The notes beneath the pieces were generated by a model. It ran no database searches. It saw nothing but the letters and a program-made list of their open reading frames with translations, and was not told where the DNA came from. A stretch of DNA of 54,361 nt from Collinsella sp. BG-O-102. GTDB taxonomy: Bacteria > Actinomycetota > Coriobacteriia > Coriobacteriales > Coriobacteriaceae. The position numbers and the translations under genes are program-made. Below are positions 33,853 through 42,025 of the stretch, piece after piece. The stretch covers positions 1 through 54,361 of the forward strand of contig NZ_JAMOKO010000016.1 of assembly GCF_023656745.1 (NCBI RefSeq). Direction: 5' to 3'. Numbering within the stretch: position 1 is the stretch's first letter; each line of letters opens with the position of its first letter.

Positions 33853-35050
33853 GGAAGGGATCGCGACTGGCAACGTCCTGCCGACGGGTCGCAAGGAGAA
33901 GCACTCCATCGACAACGTGACGCGCGACTTCGACATCTACCGCATCAAGTGCGATCTGCTGTTCTACAACGACCAGAACGACCGCATCGCCACTTGGGTA
34001 AGCGAGTACAACTCCGCGCAGGGCGCGGATCTGCTCGCCCTTGGCCGCGACGAGTACAACGGCGTCATCGAGGACTTCATCGTCGAGAGCAACCCCGGCG
34101 CGCTCAGGAAGACCGAGAAGAGCATCGCCCTTCGCGGCCAGCTTAGGCCGGGCATCGTGCTCAACGACGGACGCGTCATCGACGGCAACCGACGCCTGAC
34201 CTGCGTCCGCCGCCTCGCGCGGGCGAACAACGAGGCGGGCTGGTTCGAGGCCGCCATCCTCGACGACGCCACAGGCAGCGACCCCAAGCGCATCAAGCTG
34301 CTCGAGCTCGCCATCCAAATCGGCGAAGAGGAGAAGGTGGCGTACGATCCCGTCGACCGCCTCGTCGGCGTATACCGCGACGTGGTTAAGAACCACCTCA
34401 TAACCCCTGCGGAGTACGGCAACGCGACGGGCATGACCGAGGCGGAGGTGAAAAAACTCGTCGACCGCGCCCAGTACATGGAGGAGTTCCTCGAATTCTG
34501 CCAGGCCCCCGAGCAGTACCACCTCGCCCGCGCCCTCAAGGTCGATGGCCCCTTGGGCGAGTTCAGCCGCGTGCTGAAGAAGTACGACAACAGGCGCGAC
34601 AAACAGCTTGTCAAACGACTCATGTTCGCCAACATGGTGGTGCAGCCCGAGGGCGACATCACCCGATACGTGAGAGACTTCGGCAGCGTGGCAGGCACGG
34701 ATGCGGAGGCCGACTTCAAGGCCGCCGAGCTGCAGGCCATGTCCGAGCTCCTCGAGAAGATGGGTCCCGACGCCCTCACGCGCGAGAAGGTGAGCGAGCT
34801 GCGCTCGGACGGCAACCTCGTCGACGGCTTCAAGCGCGCAGGCGACCGCGCAAGAGAGACCGTGCGCCGCGTCAAGCTCATGGACACGCCCGCCAAGAAA
34901 TCCGCCGACTGCCTCTCCGAGCTCGAGAAGATCCTTCCCGAGATGCTCGACGTGCTGGGACCCGACGAGCTCGAGAAGGTGCGCCGCAACCTCGTTGCCG
35001 TCGCCGACAAGGTGGAAGAGCTGATCGGTGAGATCGATGAGCGCGCCTAG
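33839..35050 (+). CDS. ParB/Srx-like domain protein of the defence operon
   Basis: 403 residues. An N-terminal ParB-like fold is indicated by GQLRPGIVLNDGRVIDGNRR followed by LTCVRRLA. The middle and C-terminal parts are helical, with DPVDRLVGVYRDVVKNHLIT and a helix-turn-helix-like region, and end in a charged helix. ParB-like domains occur in DNA-binding partition proteins, in CTPases/ATPases and in nucleases such as those of phosphorothioation systems (DndB-like). It overlaps both neighbours, so it is likely made in fixed ratio with the SNF2 helicase. Which activity applies is unknown. Confidence 0.6.
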   Translation: MSLLEEGIATGNVLPTGRKEKHSIDNVTRDFDIYRIKCDLLFYNDQNDRIATWVSEYNSAQGADLLALGRDEYNGVIEDFIVESNPGALRKTEKSIALRGQLRPGIVLNDGRVIDGNRRLTCVRRLARANNEAGWFEAAILDDATGSDPKRIKLLELAIQIGEEEKVAYDPVDRLVGVYRDVVKNHLITPAEYGNATGMTEAEVKKLVDRAQYMEEFLEFCQAPEQYHLARALKVDGPLGEFSRVLKKYDNRRDKQLVKRLMFANMVVQPEGDITRYVRDFGSVAGTDAEADFKAAELQAMSELLEKMGPDALTREKVSELRSDGNLVDGFKRAGDRARETVRRVKLMDTPAKKSADCLSELEKILPEMLDVLGPDELEKVRRNLVAVADKVEELIGEIDERA

Positions 35051-36980
35051 GGCCGTCGTCTGCTACGACGAGGCGCGCCCCGGCATGTACCTGCGCATCG
35101 AGGGGCAAGACATCGCCTCGTTCATGGCCTCGGCCGCATGGCGCGCCTGGCTGTACTACCCGGCGAGCGCCGTCGACGGCACCGATCGCGACCGCATCCT
35201 ACTCGACGGCGGCATGGGCCTTCGCGAGTGCCAGGACATGCTCGAGGCGATCATGGAGGCCGACGGCCACGGCGTCGAGGTCGCGGTTGACCCGAGCTTC
35301 GGCGCCTTCGTGAACGCCGGCGAGACCTACATCCGCGAGCGCTCCGAGGTGGGGTTGGCCATCAAGGCGCAGACCGCCGAGGGCATCGCCGACGACCCCC
35401 AGCTGGGGCCGCGCTTCCGGGAGTTCCGCGACGTAGTGAACGCCTCGATGGTGCGTCCCCTGCGCGACCGGCAGATGCTCGACGCCTTCTTCATGGCGAC
35501 GGTTGGGCGCGCGGCCGACTTCTCGGTGCCCGGCGCCGGCAAGACCGCGACGGTGCTCGGCGTGTTCGCCTACCTTCGCCATTTGGGGCTCGCGCGCCGC
35601 ATCGTGGTGGTTTGCCCCAAGAACGGCTTCGAGTCGTGGGAGAAGGAGTGGGTCGCCACCTTCGGGGATAAGCTGCCTTTGAGCTGCTTCTCGCTGGGAG
35701 ACCCCGCCATAGCGGCGATGTCGACCGAGCGCAGGCGCAACGCGCTGTCGCTCGACAGCGGCGCGTGCAACCTGTTCACGTTCAACTACGAGTCGCTCTC
35801 GGGCTACGTGCGGGAGCTGCATGCCATCATCCCCGACCAGACCCTGCTCGTCTTCGACGAGGTGCACCGGGTGAAGGCCATCGGCGGCAGGCGCGCGGAA
35901 GCCGCGCTCGAGGCGGCCGACGGCGCGAAGTTCGTGATCGCCCTTACGGGAACGCCCATCCCGAACACCTACCAGGACATCTACAACCTGCTGCACATCC
36001 TGTACCCCGAGGACTACGACACGTTCTTCGGCTACGAGCCGGGCGAGCTCCGCGCGCCCGATGCGGACCTCCAGGCAAGCCTCAACGACAGCCTGGCGCC
36101 CTTCTTCTGCCGAACGAACAAGGACGAGCTCGGCGTGCCGCGCCCGGAGCCCGACGAGATCGTGGAGGTCGAGGCGACGCCCGATGAGGACACATTGCTG
36201 CGAGTCCTGTACGCGTCTTGCCCCAACGCGCTCGCGAGGATCATACGCACCCTGCAGCTCGAGAGCGACCCCGAGATGCTCTGCTCTGCAGTGGACCCAG
36301 GCGACCTCGAGTACGTGCTCGACCAGGTCGGCGATGACTACTCGGATATCGACTACGTCGACTTCTCGCAGACGTTCTACGAGGCCATCGAGCGAAGCCG
36401 CCCGAGCTCGAAGCTCGTGGCGTGCGAGCGGCTCGTGGAGCGCATCGTCGCCGAAGGCCGCCCCGTCATAGTATGGTGCATCTTCGTACGCAGCATCAGC
36501 AACCTCCGCCGCGACCTCGCCGCCATGGGGATTCCGGCAGAGGCGATCTACGGCGCCACGCCACAGGAAGAGAGACGCGAGATTCTGGACGACTTCCGCG
36601 CGGGGCGCTTCAGGGTGCTCGTGACCAACCCGCAGACGCTTGCCGAGTCGGTCTCTCTGCACAGCGTCTGCCACGACGCGGTGTATTTCGAGTACAGCTA
36701 CAACTTGGTGCACCTGCTGCAGTCAAAGGACCGCATACACCGTCTGGGCCTGCCCGACGACCAGAAGACGCGCTACTACTTCATGCGCGAGAAGTTCATG
36801 CGCGACGGCAGGGAGCTATCCCTCGACGCCGTGATCTACGACCGCTTGAAGGAGAAGGAGCAGACGATGCTCGACGCCATCGACCGCGGCTGCCTTGAGG
36901 GCGGCTACCTCGATGACGAGGACCTGCGTATCGTCTTCGAGCGCCTGCTGGGAGAAGATGCCAAGAGCCTGGAATACTAA
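35037..36980 (+). CDS. SNF2-family helicase of the defence operon
   Basis: About 647 residues (a GTG at 35028 would add three). The N-terminal 150 residues are unassigned, then the SF2 core: FSVPGAGKTATVLG (Walker A, about 163), VFDEVHRVK (DEVH, about 274), ALTGTPIPNTYQDIYNLL, and in the second lobe VTNPQTLAESVSLHSV and LLQSKDRIHRLG, the classic SNF2 motifs V and VI. SNF2 translocases are common in restriction and anti-phage systems, where they move along duplex DNA. The start overlaps the ParB-like gene by 14 bases. Confidence 0.8.
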   Translation: MSAPRAVVCYDEARPGMYLRIEGQDIASFMASAAWRAWLYYPASAVDGTDRDRILLDGGMGLRECQDMLEAIMEADGHGVEVAVDPSFGAFVNAGETYIRERSEVGLAIKAQTAEGIADDPQLGPRFREFRDVVNASMVRPLRDRQMLDAFFMATVGRAADFSVPGAGKTATVLGVFAYLRHLGLARRIVVVCPKNGFESWEKEWVATFGDKLPLSCFSLGDPAIAAMSTERRRNALSLDSGACNLFTFNYESLSGYVRELHAIIPDQTLLVFDEVHRVKAIGGRRAEAALEAADGAKFVIALTGTPIPNTYQDIYNLLHILYPEDYDTFFGYEPGELRAPDADLQASLNDSLAPFFCRTNKDELGVPRPEPDEIVEVEATPDEDTLLRVLYASCPNALARIIRTLQLESDPEMLCSAVDPGDLEYVLDQVGDDYSDIDYVDFSQTFYEAIERSRPSSKLVACERLVERIVAEGRPVIVWCIFVRSISNLRRDLAAMGIPAEAIYGATPQEERREILDDFRAGRFRVLVTNPQTLAESVSLHSVCHDAVYFEYSYNLVHLLQSKDRIHRLGLPDDQKTRYYFMREKFMRDGRELSLDAVIYDRLKEKEQTMLDAIDRGCLEGGYLDDEDLRIVFERLLGEDAKSLEY

Positions 36981-37050
36981 GAGGCCGAACGGCGCACTGA
37001 CGATATTGGCTCATAAGTAACAACTGCGAAGGAAAGATAGGGCTTTAAGG

Positions 37051-38754
37051 ATGGATGCAGGAAAATCTACGATAAGCGGCGTGTTCAACGGATCGCGCCT
37101 GCTCGAAATACCTTTCTACCAAAGGGCGTACGTCTGGGGAGAAGAGCAATGGGAGCGCTTCCTCGGCGACATGGAGTTCGTCACGGCTTCGAAGCGACCT
37201 TATTTCCTGGGCTCGATCATCCTGAAGCAAGCCTCCTCCGGCAACACTTGGTCCGAGGTGTCCGAGGTTCGCACAGTCATCGACGGCCAGCAGCGCCTCA
37301 CGACCATGGTCATCTTCTTCAAGGCACTCTGCGCGAGAATCGACGCCGATAGGCTGTTCGAGCGAGATTTCGTCCTGGAGACCGGCGAAGTCGCCTTGAG
37401 ACATGGCAAGTACGACCGGCAGGATTTCGAGAAGGTCGTCAGCGCCACGGGCTGCGAACCTGTCGAGGGCTCCTCGTCCATCGTCCTTGCCTACAACTAT
37501 TTCCTCAAGAACATCGACCCAGAGAAGGTCGACAGGAACACGATCAAGTCGAACGTCCAGTTCGTCTGCATCGATCTCACCGAGGGCGAGGACGAGCAGC
37601 AGATATTCGACACCATCAACTCGCTCGGGGTGCGCCTGACGACGGCGGAGCTCCTCAAGAACTACTTCTTCAACCGCGAGAACGAGCAGGCGTTCAAGGA
37701 GTGCTGGGAGGACGTCTTCGAACCCACGGCGGAGAAGAGGGAGTATTGGGAGCAGGAGGTCGTTACCGGGCGCATCAAGCGCACGCTCGTCGACCTGTTC
37801 TTCGACGCGTTCCTCCAGATCCTGGTTCAGGACAAGAAGCGCGGCGTCACGACCGAGGACAAGCTCTTCTATTCGCGCACGTCCAACCTCTTCCAGTCCT
37901 ACAAGGACTTCATCGGCAGGTACTGCAACGGAGACAAGGACGAGATCCTCGACAGCATGAAGGCGTATGCCGAGGTGTTCGAGTCCACGTTCGACCCCGG
38001 CTACTGCGACGCGGACATCCCCTCCGCTCCCGGCGTCGAGCGCCTGAACGTGCTGATATTCGGCCTCAAGAACTCGACGCTCATCCCGTACGTGCTCTAC
38101 GTTCGCAAGAACGCGGAGTCTTCGGGCGAGGAATCCGAGGTCTTCGCCCTGCTTGAGAGCTACATCGTCCGCCGAACGCTGGTTCAGGCGACCACGAAGA
38201 ACTACAACAGGCTGTTCACCTCGCTGATCCTGAACGAGGTGAAGGACGCGGAGACGCTGAGGAAGGCTCTTGAAGCAAACGAAGAGGCGACGACGTACAT
38301 GCCCGGCGATGACGAGGTTCGAAGGGCGTTCGAGGAATCGTGTCTGTACAACCTTCAGTCCAAGGGCGTTCTCTATCTGCTGGAAAGCGCCATTCGCCCA
38401 GGCATGAGCAGCACGGCCCTGCTCGGGTTCAACCAGTACACCCTCGAACACATGATGCCCAAGAAGTGGCGCAACAAATGGGGAGCCCTCGACGATGAGG
38501 CTGCCACGCGAAGGGACAGGAAGCTCCTCACGCTCGGCAACCTCGCCATCATCACGCATTCGCTCAACGCCTCCATCCGCGATGCCGATTGGCCCACCAA
38601 GAAGCAGGGAAAGGGATACAAGGACGGTCTTGCCCTCTGCGCCGCCGGCCTTGCGACCATGGCCGGCGCCCTGGAGAAGGAGTCTTGGGACGAGGGCGAT
38701 ATCGCCGATCGCGCCGAATGGCTTGCGGACAAGGCGTTGGAGGTCTGGCGTTAA
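37051..38754 (+). CDS. GmrSD-type DUF262/DUF1524 endonuclease
   Basis: 567 residues. The DUF262 N-terminal domain shows IPFYQRAYVWGEEQWERFL and TVIDGQQRLTTMVIFF (NTP-binding ParB-like core, about 77-86). The C-terminal DUF1524 HNH domain shows YTLEHMMPKKWRNKW (about 463-477) and LLTLGNLAIITHSLN. This is the GmrS-GmrD fusion layout of type IV restriction enzymes that cut modified, for example glucosylated hydroxymethylcytosine, DNA. It lies 70 bases after the SNF2 gene and may be an independent defence gene. The ribosome site is weak. Confidence 0.85.
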   Translation: MDAGKSTISGVFNGSRLLEIPFYQRAYVWGEEQWERFLGDMEFVTASKRPYFLGSIILKQASSGNTWSEVSEVRTVIDGQQRLTTMVIFFKALCARIDADRLFERDFVLETGEVALRHGKYDRQDFEKVVSATGCEPVEGSSSIVLAYNYFLKNIDPEKVDRNTIKSNVQFVCIDLTEGEDEQQIFDTINSLGVRLTTAELLKNYFFNRENEQAFKECWEDVFEPTAEKREYWEQEVVTGRIKRTLVDLFFDAFLQILVQDKKRGVTTEDKLFYSRTSNLFQSYKDFIGRYCNGDKDEILDSMKAYAEVFESTFDPGYCDADIPSAPGVERLNVLIFGLKNSTLIPYVLYVRKNAESSGEESEVFALLESYIVRRTLVQATTKNYNRLFTSLILNEVKDAETLRKALEANEEATTYMPGDDEVRRAFEESCLYNLQSKGVLYLLESAIRPGMSSTALLGFNQYTLEHMMPKKWRNKWGALDDEAATRRDRKLLTLGNLAIITHSLNASIRDADWPTKKQGKGYKDGLALCAAGLATMAGALEKESWDEGDIADRAEWLADKALEVWR

Positions 38755-38757
38755 ACC

Positions 38758-39183
38758 TTACATGCGCCCCATCTCGAAGATGCTTGCGGTGTCGGAGCCC
38801 GCATCCATGACGGATGTTGTCGGCTCTTCCAAATGCGAGGTTTGCGGTGGCGCTTCCGTCACTGGTGCCTCAACCCCCTCGCCGAGCGCCAGGAAGAACC
38901 TCATCACGAGCTCGATCCTCTGCTGCAGGGACTCGCTCAGCTCGCCGTAGGAGGCCGCCAGCCGTACTTCCTTGGACAACTCCGCCATCGAGTCCTTCAA
39001 CGCCTTCTGCACGCTTACAGAGGGCCTCACCTCGACCTGGGTATCGGTGAGCTTGGCGATGATGTAGTCCTGCCTGCTCATGCCGCTCCAGGCTGCCATC
39101 TCGCATATGAGCTTGTGCTCCTCGGGCGTGCAGCGAAACGCCATCGTCTTGCTGCGCTTGCGGGCGCTGTTCTCGCACGGCAT
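38758..39183 (-). CDS. Ribbon-helix-helix / MobC-like accessory protein
   Basis: 141 residues. The N-terminal part SKTMAFRCTPEEHKLICEMA followed by WSGMSRQDYIIAKL looks like an RHH or MobC-type DNA-binding unit; a helical region (ALKDSMAELSKEVRLAASYG) and a disordered tail follow. It begins after GAGGGGGTAAGC, five bases beyond the integrase stop, so it is the last gene of the xis-int operon. It could assist excision or mobilisation, or regulate the operon. The stop lies three bases from the convergent GmrSD stop. Confidence 0.6.
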   Translation of the reverse strand: MPCENSARKRSKTMAFRCTPEEHKLICEMAAWSGMSRQDYIIAKLTDTQVEVRPSVSVQKALKDSMAELSKEVRLAASYGELSESLQQRIELVMRFFLALGEGVEAPVTEAPPQTSHLEEPTTSVMDAGSDTASIFEMGRM

Positions 39184-39188
39184 CTTGC

Positions 39189-40259
39189 TTACCCCCTCGC
39201 TCCATCGAGCGCGGCGGCCATCTCGTCCTGCTTCGTGGGGAACAGGTGCGCGTAGCGGTAGGTGATGTCCACCGCCTCGTGGCCCATGCGCTCGGCGATG
39301 GCCAGCGCGGAGAAGCCCATCTCGATCAGCAGGCTCACGTGGCTGTGGCGTATGTCGTGTATGCGGATGCGCTTCACGCCCGACGCCTTGCACCCGCGCT
39401 CCATCTCGTGGGCCAGGAAGTGCTTGGTCACGGCGAACAGGCGCTCGTCGGGGGCGACGTCGTCGCGCATCTCGATGAAGTCCGCCATCTCGTCGCGAAG
39501 GAAGGCGGGCATGACGATCGTGCGCACGGACTTGGGCGTCTTGGGGTCGGTCACGGTGTCCACGCCGTGGAGGCTCTGGTACGACTTGTTGATGCGCAGC
39601 CGCGAGCTATCCAGCATGAAGTCGGACGGCGTGAGCGCCAGGAGCTCGCCGCAGCGTATGCCCGTCCAGTACAGCAGCTCGAAGGCGTGGAACGACAGCG
39701 GCTTGTCCATGACCGCCTCGCTGAACCTCAGGTACTCGTCCTTGGTCCAGAACTGCATCTCGCCGCCCTTCTTCGAGCCTATCTTGTCGACCCTGCGCAC
39801 CGGGTTGTCGGTGAGGCCGTAGTAGCGCTCGGCGTGGTTGAAGATGGCGTTCAGTTGGTTGTTCACCGTGCGCAGGTACGTCGGCGCCCAGGGCTTCCCG
39901 TCGGCGTCCCGGTGCTCGGTGAGCTCGTTTTGCCACCTGATGAGGTCGATCGGCCTCACGTCGCACATGCGCATGTCTCCGAAGAACGGCACGAGCTTGT
40001 CGTTGATGATGTACTCCTTGGTGATCCACGTGTGCTCGCGTACGCGCGGCTTCACCTCGGAGGCGTACACCTCGACGAACTCGGAGAACGTCATGTCCAT
40101 GGCCCCGCCGTTAAGGCTCTTGAACTGGCTCTCCCACACTGCGGCCTCCACCTCGGAGGAGAAGCCGCGCTTCGTCTTGTGGCGCTTCGAGCCGCGGGCG
40201 TCGCGGTAGTAGCACTGCACGTAGAACGTGCCGTTGTTGCCATCCTTGTACACGGGCAT
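39189..40259 (-). CDS. int: Tyrosine integrase
   Basis: 356 residues. The N-terminal AP2-like three-stranded arm-binding domain (about 1-50) is followed by a core-binding SAM-like domain (about 57-150) and the catalytic domain with Arg in TGIRCGELL (about 202), Lys around 240, HDIRH (301-305), GH (327) and the nucleophile Tyr near 336 (YRYAHLF). It integrates and excises the ICE by recombination at att. It is downstream of the excisionase-like gene under a promoter carrying CGTAC operators. Repeats at 41.1-41.5 kb are likely its arm-type sites. Confidence 0.92.
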   Translation of the reverse strand: MPVYKDGNNGTFYVQCYYRDARGSKRHKTKRGFSSEVEAAVWESQFKSLNGGAMDMTFSEFVEVYASEVKPRVREHTWITKEYIINDKLVPFFGDMRMCDVRPIDLIRWQNELTEHRDADGKPWAPTYLRTVNNQLNAIFNHAERYYGLTDNPVRRVDKIGSKKGGEMQFWTKDEYLRFSEAVMDKPLSFHAFELLYWTGIRCGELLALTPSDFMLDSSRLRINKSYQSLHGVDTVTDPKTPKSVRTIVMPAFLRDEMADFIEMRDDVAPDERLFAVTKHFLAHEMERGCKASGVKRIRIHDIRHSHVSLLIEMGFSALAIAERMGHEAVDITYRYAHLFPTKQDEMAAALDGARG

Positions 40260-40260
40260 G

Positions 40261-40464
40261 TCAGTCCACCTCCGGGAAGTACAGGGCGTCGAAGACGTCG
40301 CTCCGGACGCGTCCGCGGATAACCACGCGCCCGCGCGCCTCCTGCTCGGCGTTTATCTTCCTGATCACCTCGTAGGCGCTGCCTTTCTTGATCCTCAGCA
40401 GCTCCGCGACCTCGTCGGCGTCCAGCATGTGCGGCCTCGGCGTCTTCGCCACCTTCTCGTCCAT
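40261..40464 (-). CDS. Excisionase-like helix-turn-helix protein
   Basis: 67 residues from the ATG at 40464, preceded by GGAGG; an earlier in-frame start at 40479 has none. The pattern PHMLDADEVAELLRIKKGSA, YEVIRKINAE, RGRVVIRGRV resembles small MerR/AlpA-like excisionases. Its stop is directly before the integrase start. Most likely the recombination directionality factor, though similar proteins act as repressors. Confidence 0.75.
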   Translation of the reverse strand: MDEKVAKTPRPHMLDADEVAELLRIKKGSAYEVIRKINAEQEARGRVVIRGRVRSDVFDALYFPEVD

Positions 40465-40481
40465 GGCTCCTCCAATCAATG

Positions 40482-40573
40482 GCGTACGAATACGTACGGT
40501 TTACAGATTCAGAGTAAACGTACGTATCTGTACTGTCAATAGAATTGCGTACATTTACGTACGCTGATAAGAT
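40482..40573. promoter_or_regulatory. Divergent int/XRE promoter with three CGTAC operators
   Basis: Operators CGTAC-N6-GTACG lie at 40483-40498, 40519-40534 (last base deviates) and 40548-40563. The minus-strand promoter for xis-int is TTGACA (40534-40539) and TACTCT (40511-40516) with a 17-bp spacer filled by operator 2. The plus-strand promoter for the XRE gene is TTGCGT (40545-40550) and TAAGAT (40568-40573), 17-bp spacer filled by operator 3. Confidence 0.75.
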
Positions 40574-40604
40574 GTGCTGATACGTAATTCCAGGAGGAGG
40601 GCGC

Positions 40605-41018
40605 ATGTCCGTAGGCAAAAACATAAGGCGGTACCGCAAGTCGCGCGGCATGACGCAGGCTCAACTCGCCGAGGCCGTCGGCCTGACCGAGGGGGCCGTG
40701 CGCCACTACGAGAGCGGCATCCGCGCCGTCAAGCCCGAGCTGCTCGAGTCCATCTCCGCGGCGCTCGGCGTGTCCGTCAACGCCCTCAAGGACTATGGCG
40801 TCGAGACCGCGGGCGACCTCATGTCGCTGCTCGTGCGGCTCGAGGACTCGTTCGGCATCGTTCCCTCCGCCGACGGCACGGGCCTCTCCCTGAACCCCAA
40901 GGCTCCGCACGCGCCCAAAGCCGCGACGGCGATCGAGCTGTGGGCAGAGAAGCGCGCGCAGCTCGAGAACGGCGAGATCGACGCCGACGAATACGAGGAC
41001 TGGAAAGCCTCGCTGTAG
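40605..41018 (+). CDS. XRE-family repressor
   Basis: 137 residues. The N-terminal helix-turn-helix NIRRYRKSRGMTQAQLAEAV with GLTEGAVRHYESGIRAVKPE is a textbook XRE/Cro-CI domain, followed by a C-terminal helical domain ending EIDADEYEDWKASL. It has no metalloprotease or autocleavage motif. CAGGAGGAGG precedes the ATG. Transcribed divergently from xis-int with operators in both promoters, it is likely the ICE's quiescence repressor and probably also represses parA, whose promoter has the same operators. Confidence 0.85.
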   Translation: MSVGKNIRRYRKSRGMTQAQLAEAVGLTEGAVRHYESGIRAVKPELLESISAALGVSVNALKDYGVETAGDLMSLLVRLEDSFGIVPSADGTGLSLNPKAPHAPKAATAIELWAEKRAQLENGEIDADEYEDWKASL

Positions 41019-41105
41019 CGGCTCCCCGCATTTCGCAACCAGCGCAACCGAATCAGGACGCCAAGCTAGGCGGTGAGCGCCGCTCACGCCTGCGTATGTT
41101 GAGTT

Positions 41106-41478
41106 TTTACTCCCCATTGCATGCAAAGGCATTTTCGGCGCACCTGGGGAGTAAATGACGCGGTGGCTTACATGGCGGCACACGGCGGTACCCCGCGGCA
41201 TTTCCCCTGATTACTCCCGCTTTCCTTGAGACGGTGAGATTCTTTACTCCCCATTAACGACCTGGGAAAACGCCGCACAGAGACCGTCAAAAGGCCTATT
41301 GAGTTCGATTTGAGTTTCAAAGGACCTAAAACGGCCCCTTTTCGTTCTCGGGGACAAAAATCGCGCGTCTACTCACTCGGGATAAATCCTTACTCCCATT
41401 CCTCCGAATACCGCCCCGTGCCTTGCCGTCTCGAAACACGGGGAGTAAATCGCGAAATTGCAGGTGAAAGGGAGTAAA
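41106..41478. repeat. Cluster of TTTACTCCCC / GGGGAGTAAA repeats (putative integrase arm sites)
   Basis: Sites are 41106-41115, 41146-41155 (inverted), 41211-41218, 41243-41252, 41390-41397, 41440-41449 (inverted) and 41470-41478 (inverted), with a weaker TTTACTCA at 41533-41540. Repeated sites of this size next to a tyrosine integrase gene and close to the element end are what arm-type Int or Xis sites look like. Confidence 0.65.
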
Positions 41479-41491
41479 TAGCCAAAGAAAA

Positions 41492-41521
41492 AGCCTCCGT
41501 TCCGACGCGGGAACAGAGGCT
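41492..41521 (-). terminator. Terminator reading toward the XRE region
   Basis: AGCCTC-C-GTTCC pairs with GGAAC-A-GAGGCT, with a T-run (TTTTCTTT) on the minus strand. It blocks minus-strand transcription that would enter the ICE end. Confidence 0.65.
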
Positions 41522-41635
41522 CGATAATCGGATTTACTCACCAATGTCGCTGGCGGCTTTGCCGTGACTCTCGTACAAAACGAAACTCAGCAGCACAGTG
41601 CGGCACTCAAAAATACAGGTCAGAACCCTGTCAGA

Positions 41636-41650
41636 CTACTCCCACTCTTT
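41636..41650. other. Putative attachment site, copy 1
   Basis: CTACTCCCACTCTTT reads KEWE-stop on the minus strand, a diverged version of the IEWE-stop sites at 50183 and 52744. About 117 bases to its right lies GGGACAAAA-N5-GGACAAC, mirrored at 52744/52862. Marks the likely ICE end. Confidence 0.5.
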
Positions 41651-41752
41651 CACATGCGTTTGCAGTGACGCTAATCCAGTTGATTCTAGGTTGGTCGTCA
41701 GTCTTGGCCATCTTGCCACCGAATCCCGCCGTGTGTCTTCGCGTAGGCGTTT

Positions 41753-41771
41753 GGGACAAAACGTGGGACAA
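41753..41771 (+). repeat. Paired GGGACAA direct repeats, copy 1
   Basis: GGGACAAAACGTGGGACAAC carries two GGGACAA heptamers 12 bases apart. A homologous pair lies at 52862-52880, and the flanking AAAACTTTT and TTTTTGT stretches also correspond. Confidence 0.55.
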
Positions 41772-42025
41772 CGCAGAAAACTTTTCGCCATCGAAGGCCC
41801 GCAGTTTCATTTTTGTCTCAGGGACAAAAACAGGCAGGATTACAGGTTGCAGACATCCTGGCTGAGGGCATGGATTCGCCATTTCAGCCCCTCTTCACCC
41901 ATTTCGAGGAAGGAATCATAGCTAGCGGCTTTATCCCTGCGCGTTTCCGCAGGTCAGAAGTCGTATGCTGTGACCATGACTAGAAGAATCGTTGCTGGGG
42001 GCTTGGTATTGAATCAAGGTGCGCC

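Larger units (their letters stand above)
41019..42025. other. ICE right end and attachment region, no gene
   Basis: A kilobase without a convincing gene. From left to right: the TTTACTCCCC repeat cluster, the minus-strand terminator, the IEWE-like attachment candidate at 41636-41650, and paired GGGACAA direct repeats at 41753-41771. Short frames across 41.6-41.9 kb have no supporting motif. Confidence 0.55.
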
